Assembly: GCA_965246925.1 (NCBI GenBank)
Contig: CBDFFY010000001.1
Span: 1 to 64,000, forward strand
Length of the DNA: 64,000 nt
Direction of reading: 5' to 3'
Origin: JANPPS01 sp965246925
GTDB lineage: Bacteria > Pseudomonadota > Alphaproteobacteria > Acetobacterales > Acetobacteraceae
The notes under the pieces were generated by a model. The model was given only the letters and a program-made list of their open reading frames with translations, did no database searches and had not been told where the DNA came from. Below are positions 6,841-15,725 of the stretch, piece by piece. The translations under genes were made by a program, and so were the position numbers. Every line of letters starts with the position of its first letter. Position 1 is the stretch's first letter.

Positions 6841-9800
6841 TTAGGCCCGTGCCGTTCGCGCCTGGCCGCCGAACCGGGTCATCGCCCGGTTCACGGCCGG
6901 CTGGTCGTAGCCGTGGAAGAAGCTGCTCACGCGCTCACCCACGTCCCGGCCGGCCTCGTAGAGCCCGCCCGCGAGCTTCTCGCCGGCATAGCCCGCGATG
7001 GTCCCAAGCGCGATCGCGCCCGCGGGACCGCCGATCGCCGCGCCGACCGTGCCGCCGAGCGCCCGCCCGGCCAGCGCACCCACCGTGGCGCCCGCCGCGT
7101 TGCCCCACATGCCGCCCGCCATCGCGCCACCCATCCCGGCGAAGCCCTCACCGAGGTCCGTCGGCTCCGGCGGCGCGTATTCGGAAGCGCGCTTGCGGCC
7201 TGTCTGGGATCGCTCGACCGCCTGGCCGAGGGCGTTGCCACCCTCTGCACCCACGGCACTTCCGGCCATGCCGACCACCGTCTCGATGCCGAACCGCGCG
7301 ATGGTGCCCGTCCCGCCCGGCAGGAAGCGCGAGGCAAGGTTGAATGCAGCCTCGTAGCCCAGGTTGCCGCCGATCTCATTTCCGAGCCGCACGGGATGGT
7401 GCCAGGCCTGCACCTGGCCGCCCTGGCTGCTGGGTCCGCTGGCTTTCTTGCCGCCGGCTTCCGCGACCTCGCCCGCCACCCGGCCACCGACGCCGCCGTG
7501 ATCACCCGCGGCATGCGACGCCGAGGCCGTGAATTCGCCCGCATCGGGCGAGCCGGATGGCACCCGCGGATGCAGGTCCTCGACGAACGCGCCCATCGAG
7601 ATCTTCATCAGGGCGTCGAGGTCATCGAGCAGGATGGCCTTTGCGACCGTGTCGCGCGGGATCGCGCCCTGCTTCGAAGCCGCCTCCATCAGCGCGCGCC
7701 GGAACGCATGGTCCTGCAGCAGCCGGCTGCTGCCGCCACCCGACATCACCATCGTCCGCAGCGCGTCGGCGTCGCCCGGGCTCTCCGTCAGCTCGCCGAA
7801 CGCACGGGTGACCACGCTCACGGCACTCTGCTCGCTGAGGCCGTGGTAGTTGCGGTGAGCCGATCGCGCGAGCCCAGCCAGCGCGCTCGCCAGCGGGTCG
7901 ATCCCGTCCTCGTCGATGCCCATCCGTTCGTGGAGCGCGAATGCCGAGTGCTTGGCGTGGCTGAAAGCCGTGCGGGTGTTCCAGGCGTGCGCTTCGGCCG
8001 TCGTCATCGGCGGCGGATTGTCGAGGTCGATCAGCGGCGCACTGGGCGCGGCCGGCACGGTCATGGCCGTCGAGGCCGGGGCCGTTTGGGACGCGGCCGG
8101 GGCCGGCGTCGGGGTTGCGGCCGCTTGCGCCACGCCGGCGCTGCCGATCGATGCATAGAGCCGCTGCATCTTGTCGGCGCTCAGCTTCTTCACGTGCCCG
8201 ACCAGCGCCACGGCGCGCATGAGGTTGGCCACGCCCTCCGGCGTCGGCGGCTTGTTGTGCGTCATGATGTGCTGCACGGACGCGGCGAGCGCGCTTGCCA
8301 CGTTCTGGTCGTCGGCGCCCTGCAGCGCGTAGGCGTCGTTCTGCGGCAGGATGGACTTGCGCTTGCCGCGCTGTCCGTCCGGATTGAACCCGGTCAGCTC
8401 GCGGAAGGCCTGGCCGGTGCTGAACACGCGGCCTTCCTGGCTGAACAGGGTCGCGAGGGTCGTGTGGAGATCGGCGCCGGTCGGGGAGGCGTTCGCGGTG
8501 CCATGGTGCTTGGCAAGGTGCGCGGTGATGTGGCCGCCCGCCTTGTCGACGGCCTGCTTCAGATCGTCATTCATCTGGGCGTCGCCCCGCAGCTCGACGG
8601 ACGGACCGCTCAGCGTCGTGCCGATCGCCTTCAGGTTGCCGGCGCTGCGCAGGCGCTCGACGGCGCTGTTCACTTCCGTGGCGTGCTCGGTCGAAAGGCC
8701 GACCGCCGCCTTCAGGCTATTGGCGCCGGCCTGGACGAAGCCGTTCAGGCCGGAGGCCTTCGCCTTCATCGCCTGCTCGCGCTCCTTCATGCGGCGCTGG
8801 AGATCGGAGACGGTGCCGCCCGTGTGGATCGGGGTGGCCTTGCCGTGCACGCTGTCGAACCGCTCGCCCCAAATCACCTGGCGCTCGTTCTTGCCGTCCG
8901 GATGCGGGACGCTGAGCACGCTGTAGCCGGCGCCCGTGATCGGATCGACCATGGACTTCAGGTTCGTCCGGTAGCCCCGCTTCTTGGCGGCCGCCTTCTC
9001 CTCGTCGCTGCCGAACAGGCGATCCTTGACCGTGGACATGTCGACGCCGGCGGCGGCGGCCAGCGCGGACACGGACCCGACGCCGCCGACGACCTTCGGC
9101 AGGCTGAGCTTGCCGTCATCCCGCGTGAACTGGTCCCGGTAGAACTGCTTCGCCCCAGCCTTCGCGCCGGCCTTCGTCTTCGTATAGGTCTCCTTGGCCT
9201 GCGTCCGGGCCGCTTCCGTGAGATCGAGCAGCTTCTTCGTGCTGGGGCGCTTCAGGAACTCCTTCCACGCATCCTCCACGCCGGTCGCGGCCCGGTTGAG
9301 GTCGCGCTTGGCCTCCTCCGACAGGAAGCCGCCCATGTTCCGCTTGACCTTGGGCTGATCCTCCATCGCCCGGCGGAACACCGCCGTCGCCGCGTCCTTC
9401 TTGGCCTGCGCCCCGGCCAGCACCGTCTCGGCCGCGGTGACTGCGGCGGCCGTGTCGGCGTGCTTCTTGCGGATCTCGGGCGCCCGACCGCGCAGGTCCT
9501 CGCGCCGCTCGGCCGACATCACCTTGATCGGCGGGTCGATGAGCTTGCCGCCCACCGTGGTCTTGGTGGTCTTGGTCGTCTTCGTCGCGAGCTCCAGCTC
9601 GGCGTGCTCGAGCTCGTTGGGCGCGTGGTTCAGGCGGGCGATTTTGAGGCCCTGCCGCGCCTTGTCGAACTCGCCCTTCAGGGCCGCCAGCGCCTTTGTG
9701 GCCTTCTCGGCCGAGCGGGGGCTGCCGTACTTCGCCCCGCGGACGGCCTGCGTGGCCATGCGGACATTGTGCCGGCCGACGTAGCGCTTGTGCTCCTCGA

Positions 9801-11973
9801 GCATGATGGCTTCGTTCTCGCCCTCGATCAGCTTCTGTGCCTTGTCGGTCGCCTTCTTCGTCGCTGCCTCGCGCAAGGTCTTCACCGCGCTGTCGACGTC
9901 GTGCTGCGATGCCGGCGGCACAGGCTGGTCCTTGAACGGGTGCATGACGCCGGACGGGTTGGCGCGCAGCTTTTCCTCGGCCTTCTCCGCGCGCTTCAAG
10001 GCAGCCGTGGTGGCCACATGCTTCTTCTCGGCCGCGGCCAAGATGGTGGTCGGGGCTTCCTTCTCGGCATCCGGCGCCAGCGTCACCTTAGACTTGGCTG
10101 CCTCCACCGCCGTCTTCGCTTCCGCCTCGGCTTCGCGCGCGGCCTTCAGCGTCGCCTGGGCGCCCTTCAGCGCCTCGACGTGGCTTGCCATCTTGCCCTC
10201 GACGCCGCGCACCGCGGCTTCGCCTTCCTGGAACACGCGCAGCGCGTCCGAACGCAGCTCGTCCGGCAGCTTCGAGATGGCCGTCTTGAAGGTCTTCAGG
10301 TCCATTCTGGCGATCGCCGCAGTGGCCTTGTCGCGCTGGGCCGACAGCTTTGCGACGGTCACGGGTTGCCCTGTGACCGTGATCTTTTCCCAGTCTGCGC
10401 CCTTCGGCACTTGGAAGTCCGGGTGTTCTCCCAGCAGCTCGCCCAGCTTCTCGTCGTAGGCGCGCTTCAGGCGCTCCTTCACGAAGAACGGGTTGGACGC
10501 GCCGAGCTCCTTCAGCTTCTCGGCCTGCGTGAGCGCCTTCTGGTGGTCCTTGTCGGCCGCCACCGCGTCCAGGATGCGCTTGGGCCCGCTCTCCTGCGCC
10601 TTCTTCGCCTTGCCGAACTGGTAGGAGCGGACCCTGTCCAGCAAATTCGCCGCGTTCTCCTGCAGCGTCTGCACGGCCAGGCTCTGGGCCCGGGCGTTGT
10701 GCCGCCGCAGGCCCTGGAGCACGGCGATCCCGGCCGCGGCGCCGCCCAGCAGCCCGCCCACCTGGGCGAAGCGGTGGTCGCGCCCGGCCTTCGACGTGAA
10801 CTTGCCGTCCTTCGCGCGCGGGTGCGCCTCCTCGTCGAAGTGGCTGCCGTGCTGGATGTGCTGCGTGGCGCGGCTCGCGCCGAAGCCCAGTGCGCCGCCA
10901 GCGATCGCGCCGCCCGTGGCCGCGGCCCCGGTAAAGGCGCGCACCGCGAACCGGCCCCAGGGCTGTGGCAGCACGGCCTTGGCCAGGCTCTCGCGCGATC
11001 CGCCACCGGCCGTCACCCACGCGCTCAGGTCCTGCATCGATCCGCCGGCCGGGCCGTCCTTCGCCAGGATCTCGGTGTACCGGCGCCGGGCCTCGCCCAG
11101 CTCGTTGCTGTCGGCCACGCCTTTGCGGATGGACCGATAGCTGAAGGCGTCGATGGTCTGGCCGTGCACGGCGGGATCGAAGAAGGTGTCCTTGAGCTGG
11201 CTACGGATACCGAGGCCGAGGCCCCCGGCGGCCGCTGCGAACAGGGCTGCGCGACCGCCGCGTGTCTTCGGCGCCTGGAGCACCTTGCGCGTCACGCCCG
11301 CGACACCGCGATACGTGCGCGCGCCGATGAAATGGGCGGCCTTGCCGCCGAGCTTGGCGGCGCCCGCCTGCAGCCGGTCCGCATCCTGCATGGAAGGCCG
11401 CTTCAGGCCCACCATCTTCGCCGCCGCTGCAGCCGGGTGCCCCACCATGGAGCCGACGGCGCCGCCGATCATCCGCCCGCCCAACCCCAGCATACCGCCA
11501 ACTGCCCGCTCCCCACGCCCGCCGTGCGTGCTGCGCTTCAGGCCATGCAGCACCGCAGCGCCGGCCGCCAGGGAGCCGACGTCCCGGGCGGTAGCGCCCG
11601 CGGCCTCGAACCGCTTCTCCGGTATGACGTCGGTCGTCAGCGCGGTGTAGCCGGCGTTGCTGAGCTGGTGCTTTCTGTGTTCCTCGTGGGTGGCCGGTGT
11701 CTTCAGTTCGACGCCCCGGCCGCTGCCGAACTCGCCGTTCTTGGCGCGGGGGTGCTTGTCCTCCTCGAACGTCTCCGACTTCGCCAGGCGGTCCAGGTGC
11801 TGCTCGACATGGTTCATGGCCCGCGCTCCGGGATTGCTGCGTCGAAAGTTGCGCTCGTAGACCTTGCGGAGGTCTCCGAGCTTGGCGCGCGCGGTGGGAT
11901 GGCGCTCGTTGTGCTCGATCACGCGGTGGCGAAGATCGGCGATGAGCGCCGCATCGAAGGTGGGACGCATCAC
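6841..11973 (-). CDS. Very large internal virion protein (1710 aa)
   Basis: The N-terminus is helical (MMRPTFDAALIADLRHRVIE). The motif [F]xEDKHPRAKNGEF appears near residue 66, a second copy (FDEEAHPRAKDGKF) near 376 and a degenerate third (FVEDLHPRVPSG) near 1461. Residues about 400-950 are long charged coiled coils (KGAQATLKAAREAEAEAKTA). The last 200 residues are Gly/Ala-rich glycine-zipper segments (GGTVGAAIGGPAGAIALGT), which could insert in a membrane. Size, coiled coil and amphipathic tail fit a packaged protein ejected with the DNA; this is inference. ATGA overlap with the upstream gene indicates coupling. No enzymatic motif was recognised. Confidence 0.6.
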   Translation of the reverse strand: MMRPTFDAALIADLRHRVIEHNERHPTARAKLGDLRKVYERNFRRSNPGARAMNHVEQHLDRLAKSETFEEDKHPRAKNGEFGSGRGVELKTPATHEEHRKHQLSNAGYTALTTDVIPEKRFEAAGATARDVGSLAAGAAVLHGLKRSTHGGRGERAVGGMLGLGGRMIGGAVGSMVGHPAAAAAKMVGLKRPSMQDADRLQAGAAKLGGKAAHFIGARTYRGVAGVTRKVLQAPKTRGGRAALFAAAAGGLGLGIRSQLKDTFFDPAVHGQTIDAFSYRSIRKGVADSNELGEARRRYTEILAKDGPAGGSMQDLSAWVTAGGGSRESLAKAVLPQPWGRFAVRAFTGAAATGGAIAGGALGFGASRATQHIQHGSHFDEEAHPRAKDGKFTSKAGRDHRFAQVGGLLGGAAAGIAVLQGLRRHNARAQSLAVQTLQENAANLLDRVRSYQFGKAKKAQESGPKRILDAVAADKDHQKALTQAEKLKELGASNPFFVKERLKRAYDEKLGELLGEHPDFQVPKGADWEKITVTGQPVTVAKLSAQRDKATAAIARMDLKTFKTAISKLPDELRSDALRVFQEGEAAVRGVEGKMASHVEALKGAQATLKAAREAEAEAKTAVEAAKSKVTLAPDAEKEAPTTILAAAEKKHVATTAALKRAEKAEEKLRANPSGVMHPFKDQPVPPASQHDVDSAVKTLREAATKKATDKAQKLIEGENEAIMLEEHKRYVGRHNVRMATQAVRGAKYGSPRSAEKATKALAALKGEFDKARQGLKIARLNHAPNELEHAELELATKTTKTTKTTVGGKLIDPPIKVMSAERREDLRGRAPEIRKKHADTAAAVTAAETVLAGAQAKKDAATAVFRRAMEDQPKVKRNMGGFLSEEAKRDLNRAATGVEDAWKEFLKRPSTKKLLDLTEAARTQAKETYTKTKAGAKAGAKQFYRDQFTRDDGKLSLPKVVGGVGSVSALAAAAGVDMSTVKDRLFGSDEEKAAAKKRGYRTNLKSMVDPITGAGYSVLSVPHPDGKNERQVIWGERFDSVHGKATPIHTGGTVSDLQRRMKEREQAMKAKASGLNGFVQAGANSLKAAVGLSTEHATEVNSAVERLRSAGNLKAIGTTLSGPSVELRGDAQMNDDLKQAVDKAGGHITAHLAKHHGTANASPTGADLHTTLATLFSQEGRVFSTGQAFRELTGFNPDGQRGKRKSILPQNDAYALQGADDQNVASALAASVQHIMTHNKPPTPEGVANLMRAVALVGHVKKLSADKMQRLYASIGSAGVAQAAATPTPAPAASQTAPASTAMTVPAAPSAPLIDLDNPPPMTTAEAHAWNTRTAFSHAKHSAFALHERMGIDEDGIDPLASALAGLARSAHRNYHGLSEQSAVSVVTRAFGELTESPGDADALRTMVMSGGGSSRLLQDHAFRRALMEAASKQGAIPRDTVAKAILLDDLDALMKISMGAFVEDLHPRVPSGSPDAGEFTASASHAAGDHGGVGGRVAGEVAEAGGKKASGPSSQGGQVQAWHHPVRLGNEIGGNLGYEAAFNLASRFLPGGTGTIARFGIETVVGMAGSAVGAEGGNALGQAVERSQTGRKRASEYAPPEPTDLGEGFAGMGGAMAGGMWGNAAGATVGALAGRALGGTVGAAIGGPAGAIALGTIAGYAGEKLAGGLYEAGRDVGERVSSFFHGYDQPAVNRAMTRFGGQARTARA

Positions 11974-14372
11974 CGATCCTTGGTGCCGTAGCGGGCGGAG
12001 TATTCGCGGGCCAGGTCGGGAACCTTCAGCGCCACGGAGCCAAGAGCCCCGATGAGCGCGCCGCGCTTAAGGTGACGGATCAGGGTTGGATGGCTGCCGG
12101 CAGTCATGAACTGCTGGGCGCCCGCCCGGCTGAAACCGCCGCCCTGCAGTTTGTAGGAGACCGGCAGCGCGGCCGCCGCGCCGAGTATTCCACCGAGCTC
12201 GACGTGCCGGGTCGCACGAAGGACGTCTCCGACGGTGGCACCGGCCATGTGGGCATGCGTCACGTCCTCGCCCTCGGCTTCGTGCTGCAGGCGATAGGCC
12301 GACTGCTCACCCAAGTGTCCACCGACGAACCCCGCGATCCCGGCCGGAATCGCGTCCCTCAGAAACCGCTGCTTCAAGCTGCCGAAACTCGTTGCCGCGC
12401 GGGGGCGCTGGCCGTAAGCCGCCACGGCGGAGAGCATGCCCGACTTGATTTCGCGCGTTGCCGCTCGCTGACCCTTAATCCATCCCTGCATGGCGCCCAT
12501 CTTCGCCTTCCGGGTCTGGATCTTGGCGGCGAATTTGTCACCGAGGGCCGCGGCCTCCTCCAGGCTGCTCCCGCGCTGCATCGCCTCTTCCATGAACTTG
12601 CGCTTGGCCGACTCACCGAGGCTGGTGGCCTCGCCGCTGGCGGTGGCATCCAGCCGCTTTGCATGCGCCAGGTTCTTGAGCCTTTTCCGGCTGCCTCGGG
12701 CCGCGTTGCTCCGCAGCATGTTGGCCGTACGATTACGGGCGCCCCGCTCTCCCGTGCCGAACTTTACGGCGTCGATGATCGTGGGGCCGTGGGCTGCGCC
12801 CATACGATACGCCATGGCACCGGCCGCTGCGCCCTGCAGGTAGCCTCTCTCATCGTCCTGGCGAGGGTGGGCATCCCGCAGCGCCTGCGCCGCCGTGAAG
12901 GCCTGGTGTTCGGCCTCGTCATCGGCTTCGATGGCCTTCAGCTCGTCAGGCGTGAAGTGTCGCAACCCGGTCTTGATACCGAGGATCCTCACGGGGTCGC
13001 CGCTGCCCGTCGTCTTGGGGGCGGTTCGGACGATCTCGGCTGGCGCGAACCTGCCACCCTTGCTTCGGGGATGCTTGGACTCGCTCCAGGAGGCAGCCTT
13101 CCCGAGCGGCCGGCCGTGCACCAGCATATGCTCGTCGGCGGCGCTCATGCCGTGCGGCCGCGGCTCGATGCGGACATGCTCGAAGGACGTGCCGTGCTTG
13201 GCGTTCACTGCGGCGATCGCCTTGCCGTGTTGGGCGTGGGTGAGCAGGCCGTCTCGGCGCTGTTTGTCGGCCTCGTCCCGGTCTTCCCCGGCCCAGTCGT
13301 GCCGCAAGCTCGAGATGTCCTCGTGAGCGCCGAACCCGTAGACATTCATGTGGCTGATGTCGGTGCCGGGTCCGGCCGCAGCCATGCGCTTCATCGCGCC
13401 GGTGGGGTCGTAGAAGCCACCGAGCGGATGGTCGATCATCAGGCTGGCGCCGTGCGGCAGGAACGGGGCGGCGCGGTCATAGGCTTCGTAGGCGTCGGCG
13501 TGGGCCGAGAAGGTTCGGTCGTGTTCATCGCGCTTGGCCTGCATCTTGCGCGCGCCGCCGAAAAGAGACTTGCCCGCCTTGGCGACGTCCTGCTCCAGCG
13601 CCTGGTGCACGTGCTCGAGCGGAACACCGTTTTCATGCGCCCAGCGCGCCTTTGCCGCCTCGACGCGCTGCCGGTGCTGCGCCTCGGACAGGGTGCCGGC
13701 ATCCTTCGCCATCGGCGACGGCGTCTCCGTGAACAGTCGCGACACGGTGCTCTTGTGCAGCTCGCCGAACGTCTTGGCCGGCTCCACCCACGTCTCGGCG
13801 AAGGTGCGAGGCCGCTCCGCCCAGGCCTGCGCGAACCCGCGCGCCACGCCGCGCAACTGGATCTGCTCCACCATGCCGTCGGCCTTCACCAGCTCGGCGA
13901 ACGTGGCCGTCGGAATGCACGGGTTGTCCACCAGGCTGATCTCGCGGACGATCGGCGTGTAACGGGTCAGACCGCTCGGGTCCTTCCACTTCTTCAGGTA
14001 GCCGCCGCCGATGCTGAAGCCGGTGTAGTTGCCGTCGAGGACCTTCTGCCACTCGTTCTCGTCGCTGACCTTGGCGACGATCTGCACCTTCTTGCTGGCG
14101 TCGTCGTAGTCGATCGCGTCCAGGCGGCCGGCAACGGTCTTGCCATGCATGACGCGCAGGTTGCCCTTGGACAGTCCCCCGGTCGCGCGCGAGAACCCAT
14201 CGCTCCACTCCTCGAACTGCGGCCGAGCGGTCGCGTAGTCCATGATCTCCTTGGACTTGTCGGCGATCTCCTCGGCCGCGGTGCCGATCACCAGGCGGCG
14301 GGCGACGTCGATCTTCGTGAGCGGGATGATGAAGGGATGGGCGGCGCCCGTCCCGGTTGCCTCCTGCGGCAT
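11970..14372 (-). CDS. Prohead-protease-like protein with long C-terminal extension
   Basis: An 800-aa protein, MPQEATGTGAAHPFIIPLTK. Residues about 10-175 resemble phage prohead-protease or XkdF-type domains: HGKTVAGRLDAIDYDD, VQIVAKVSDENEWQKVL, YTGFSIGGGYLKKW and YTPIVREISLVDNPCIPTAT. This enzyme type trims scaffold and capsid in the prohead. The remaining 600 residues are unusual for a protease: a 'LSEAQHRQRVEAAKARWAHE' motif near 225, a KHPRSKGGRF motif near 430 and helical, Ala-rich segments. GGAG lies 10 nt before the start, which directly abuts the upstream TAA. Catalytic residues cannot be fixed by eye. Confidence 0.6.
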   Translation of the reverse strand: MPQEATGTGAAHPFIIPLTKIDVARRLVIGTAAEEIADKSKEIMDYATARPQFEEWSDGFSRATGGLSKGNLRVMHGKTVAGRLDAIDYDDASKKVQIVAKVSDENEWQKVLDGNYTGFSIGGGYLKKWKDPSGLTRYTPIVREISLVDNPCIPTATFAELVKADGMVEQIQLRGVARGFAQAWAERPRTFAETWVEPAKTFGELHKSTVSRLFTETPSPMAKDAGTLSEAQHRQRVEAAKARWAHENGVPLEHVHQALEQDVAKAGKSLFGGARKMQAKRDEHDRTFSAHADAYEAYDRAAPFLPHGASLMIDHPLGGFYDPTGAMKRMAAAGPGTDISHMNVYGFGAHEDISSLRHDWAGEDRDEADKQRRDGLLTHAQHGKAIAAVNAKHGTSFEHVRIEPRPHGMSAADEHMLVHGRPLGKAASWSESKHPRSKGGRFAPAEIVRTAPKTTGSGDPVRILGIKTGLRHFTPDELKAIEADDEAEHQAFTAAQALRDAHPRQDDERGYLQGAAAGAMAYRMGAAHGPTIIDAVKFGTGERGARNRTANMLRSNAARGSRKRLKNLAHAKRLDATASGEATSLGESAKRKFMEEAMQRGSSLEEAAALGDKFAAKIQTRKAKMGAMQGWIKGQRAATREIKSGMLSAVAAYGQRPRAATSFGSLKQRFLRDAIPAGIAGFVGGHLGEQSAYRLQHEAEGEDVTHAHMAGATVGDVLRATRHVELGGILGAAAALPVSYKLQGGGFSRAGAQQFMTAGSHPTLIRHLKRGALIGALGSVALKVPDLAREYSARYGTKDR

Positions 14373-15269
14373 TTATGCAGCACTCCGCATGCCACGTCGG
14401 TTGTCATGCGAGTGCTTGCCCGCGTTCACGCGCTCCTCGTGCTGGGCCTGGGACAGGCCCGCGGCAACACCCGCGCCGGCGACCGCGGCCGCGCCGCCAC
14501 CCACCTTCACGCCCATCTTGAAGGCGTGCCGCGCCGCCACCCGGCCGTGCCGCGCCGCTGCGCCAGCGTGCGCGTTGCCGGCATGTTCGGCACCCGCACG
14601 GAAGGCGCTGGACAGCGCGTCCGCATGAACCGCCGCCGTGCGATCGGCCGCGTTCGTGAACCCGGAGCTGGTGCCGTTCTGGCGCGGTCGCCACCGCTGC
14701 GGGCCCTCGCGCGTCTCGGGCATGAAGGGCTGTGTCGAGGGAGCCTCCATGCGCGGCGCGGCCTGACCCTCCATCTCCATGCGCCCCCGCGGAGCTGCTT
14801 GCCCCGACCCGGGCTTCAGGCGCTCCGCCATGCGGGCCTGCGCCTCCTCGCCCCCTTTCTGCCGAGCCGCCGCCATCCGCTTCGCGTTGAGCGGGGACCG
14901 CGCCAGCTTCTCTCCGGCAGCTGCGCCGATGTCGCCCGCCTTGCCCGCCCCGCGCTCCACCGCCGCGCCGATCGCCTTCCCCGCGGCCGTGGCACCTGTC
15001 GCGCGCCCGACCGCTGCGACCGCGCTGCGGGCAGCCGGCTGAATCATGCTCCGGGCCCGGGAGAGCCATGCCATCGAGATGCCCTTGCGCAGCTGGTCCG
15101 GACCATCCTGCCAACGGGCGACCGCCGCTTCGACGGCCGGGCGGGTCGCGGGGTTCGCGAAGGCCGGCGCCATCTTCTCGAGGTCCGCGAGCAGGAAGCT
15201 CGCGCGGATCTTGCCGTTCGGCGTGCTGCAGGCCTTCTCGAGCAGGGCATCCACTTCGGCGTCGTTCAT
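14373..15269 (-). CDS. Unknown virion-associated protein, Ala/Gly-rich
   Basis: A 298-aa protein starting MNDAEVDALLEKACSTPNGK at 15269, chosen for GGAGG 6 nt upstream; the open frame extends further but into low-quality sequence. Residues 1-60 look like a small folded helical domain. The rest is Ala/Gly/Arg-rich, and the C-terminus carries LSQAQHEERVNAGKHSHDN, a relative of motifs in two neighbouring virion proteins. That shared motif and its place between protease and MuF genes suggest a virion component; no enzymatic role is visible. Confidence 0.55.
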   Translation of the reverse strand: MNDAEVDALLEKACSTPNGKIRASFLLADLEKMAPAFANPATRPAVEAAVARWQDGPDQLRKGISMAWLSRARSMIQPAARSAVAAVGRATGATAAGKAIGAAVERGAGKAGDIGAAAGEKLARSPLNAKRMAAARQKGGEEAQARMAERLKPGSGQAAPRGRMEMEGQAAPRMEAPSTQPFMPETREGPQRWRPRQNGTSSGFTNAADRTAAVHADALSSAFRAGAEHAGNAHAGAAARHGRVAARHAFKMGVKVGGGAAAVAGAGVAAGLSQAQHEERVNAGKHSHDNRRGMRSAA

Positions 15270-15319
15270 CGGGGCCTCCTGATAAGGCCCGGAGGAACGA
15301 CGCACGTTGGTGTCCGGCA

Positions 15320-15715
15320 CTAGGCCTTGGGTCGCGGCGTATCCGGCGAACTGAAGCCGAAGTTCGACGAGGCGCCCAGGCTGCTCGCGACGTTGCCGCT
15401 GTAGCCAGCGCCGCCGAACCCGGCGGGTGCTCCGGCCGCCGGTGCGGCGCCGGGAGCCTGGACCGGCGGCCCCTTCACGGCCGCTGGGCCGCGCTTCGTG
15501 CTGGTGAACAGCTGGTTCAGCACCGCGCGGCGGTTCTGCCCCTTGCCGATCTTCTGCCGGGCCTGCCGCAACAGGTCGGCCGAGGCGTTCTTCGGCGTGT
15601 TCACGAGCGGCGCACTGTCCGGCAGCGGGGTGCGATCGAGTGGCGGGTTCTTCTGGCTGTCGAAGAAGCCCTTCCACATCACCCCGAAGGTCGGGGTAAC
15701 GGGTACGCTGCCCAT
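15320..15715 (-). CDS. Unknown small structural-module protein
   Basis: A 131-aa protein, MGSVPVTPTFGVMWKGFFDS. Residues 45-70 (SADLLRQARQKIGKGQNRRA) are helical and basic; the remainder is Pro/Ala/Gly/Ser-rich and likely flexible. It sits 10 nt downstream of the MuF-like gene and is probably co-transcribed. Proteins of this size with an 'RQARQKIGKGQNRRAVLNQLF' helix are seen near head genes, but I cannot assign a role. Confidence 0.5.
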   Translation of the reverse strand: MGSVPVTPTFGVMWKGFFDSQKNPPLDRTPLPDSAPLVNTPKNASADLLRQARQKIGKGQNRRAVLNQLFTSTKRGPAAVKGPPVQAPGAAPAAGAPAGFGGAGYSGNVASSLGASSNFGFSSPDTPRPKA

Positions 15716-15725
15716 TCTTGTTCTC

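Noticed and set aside
6817..11991. A 1724-codon open frame on the plus strand
   Set aside because: It mirrors the 1710-aa minus-strand virion gene; high GC and codon bias keep the opposite frame open. Its translation is Arg/Ala/Gly-rich without phage motifs.
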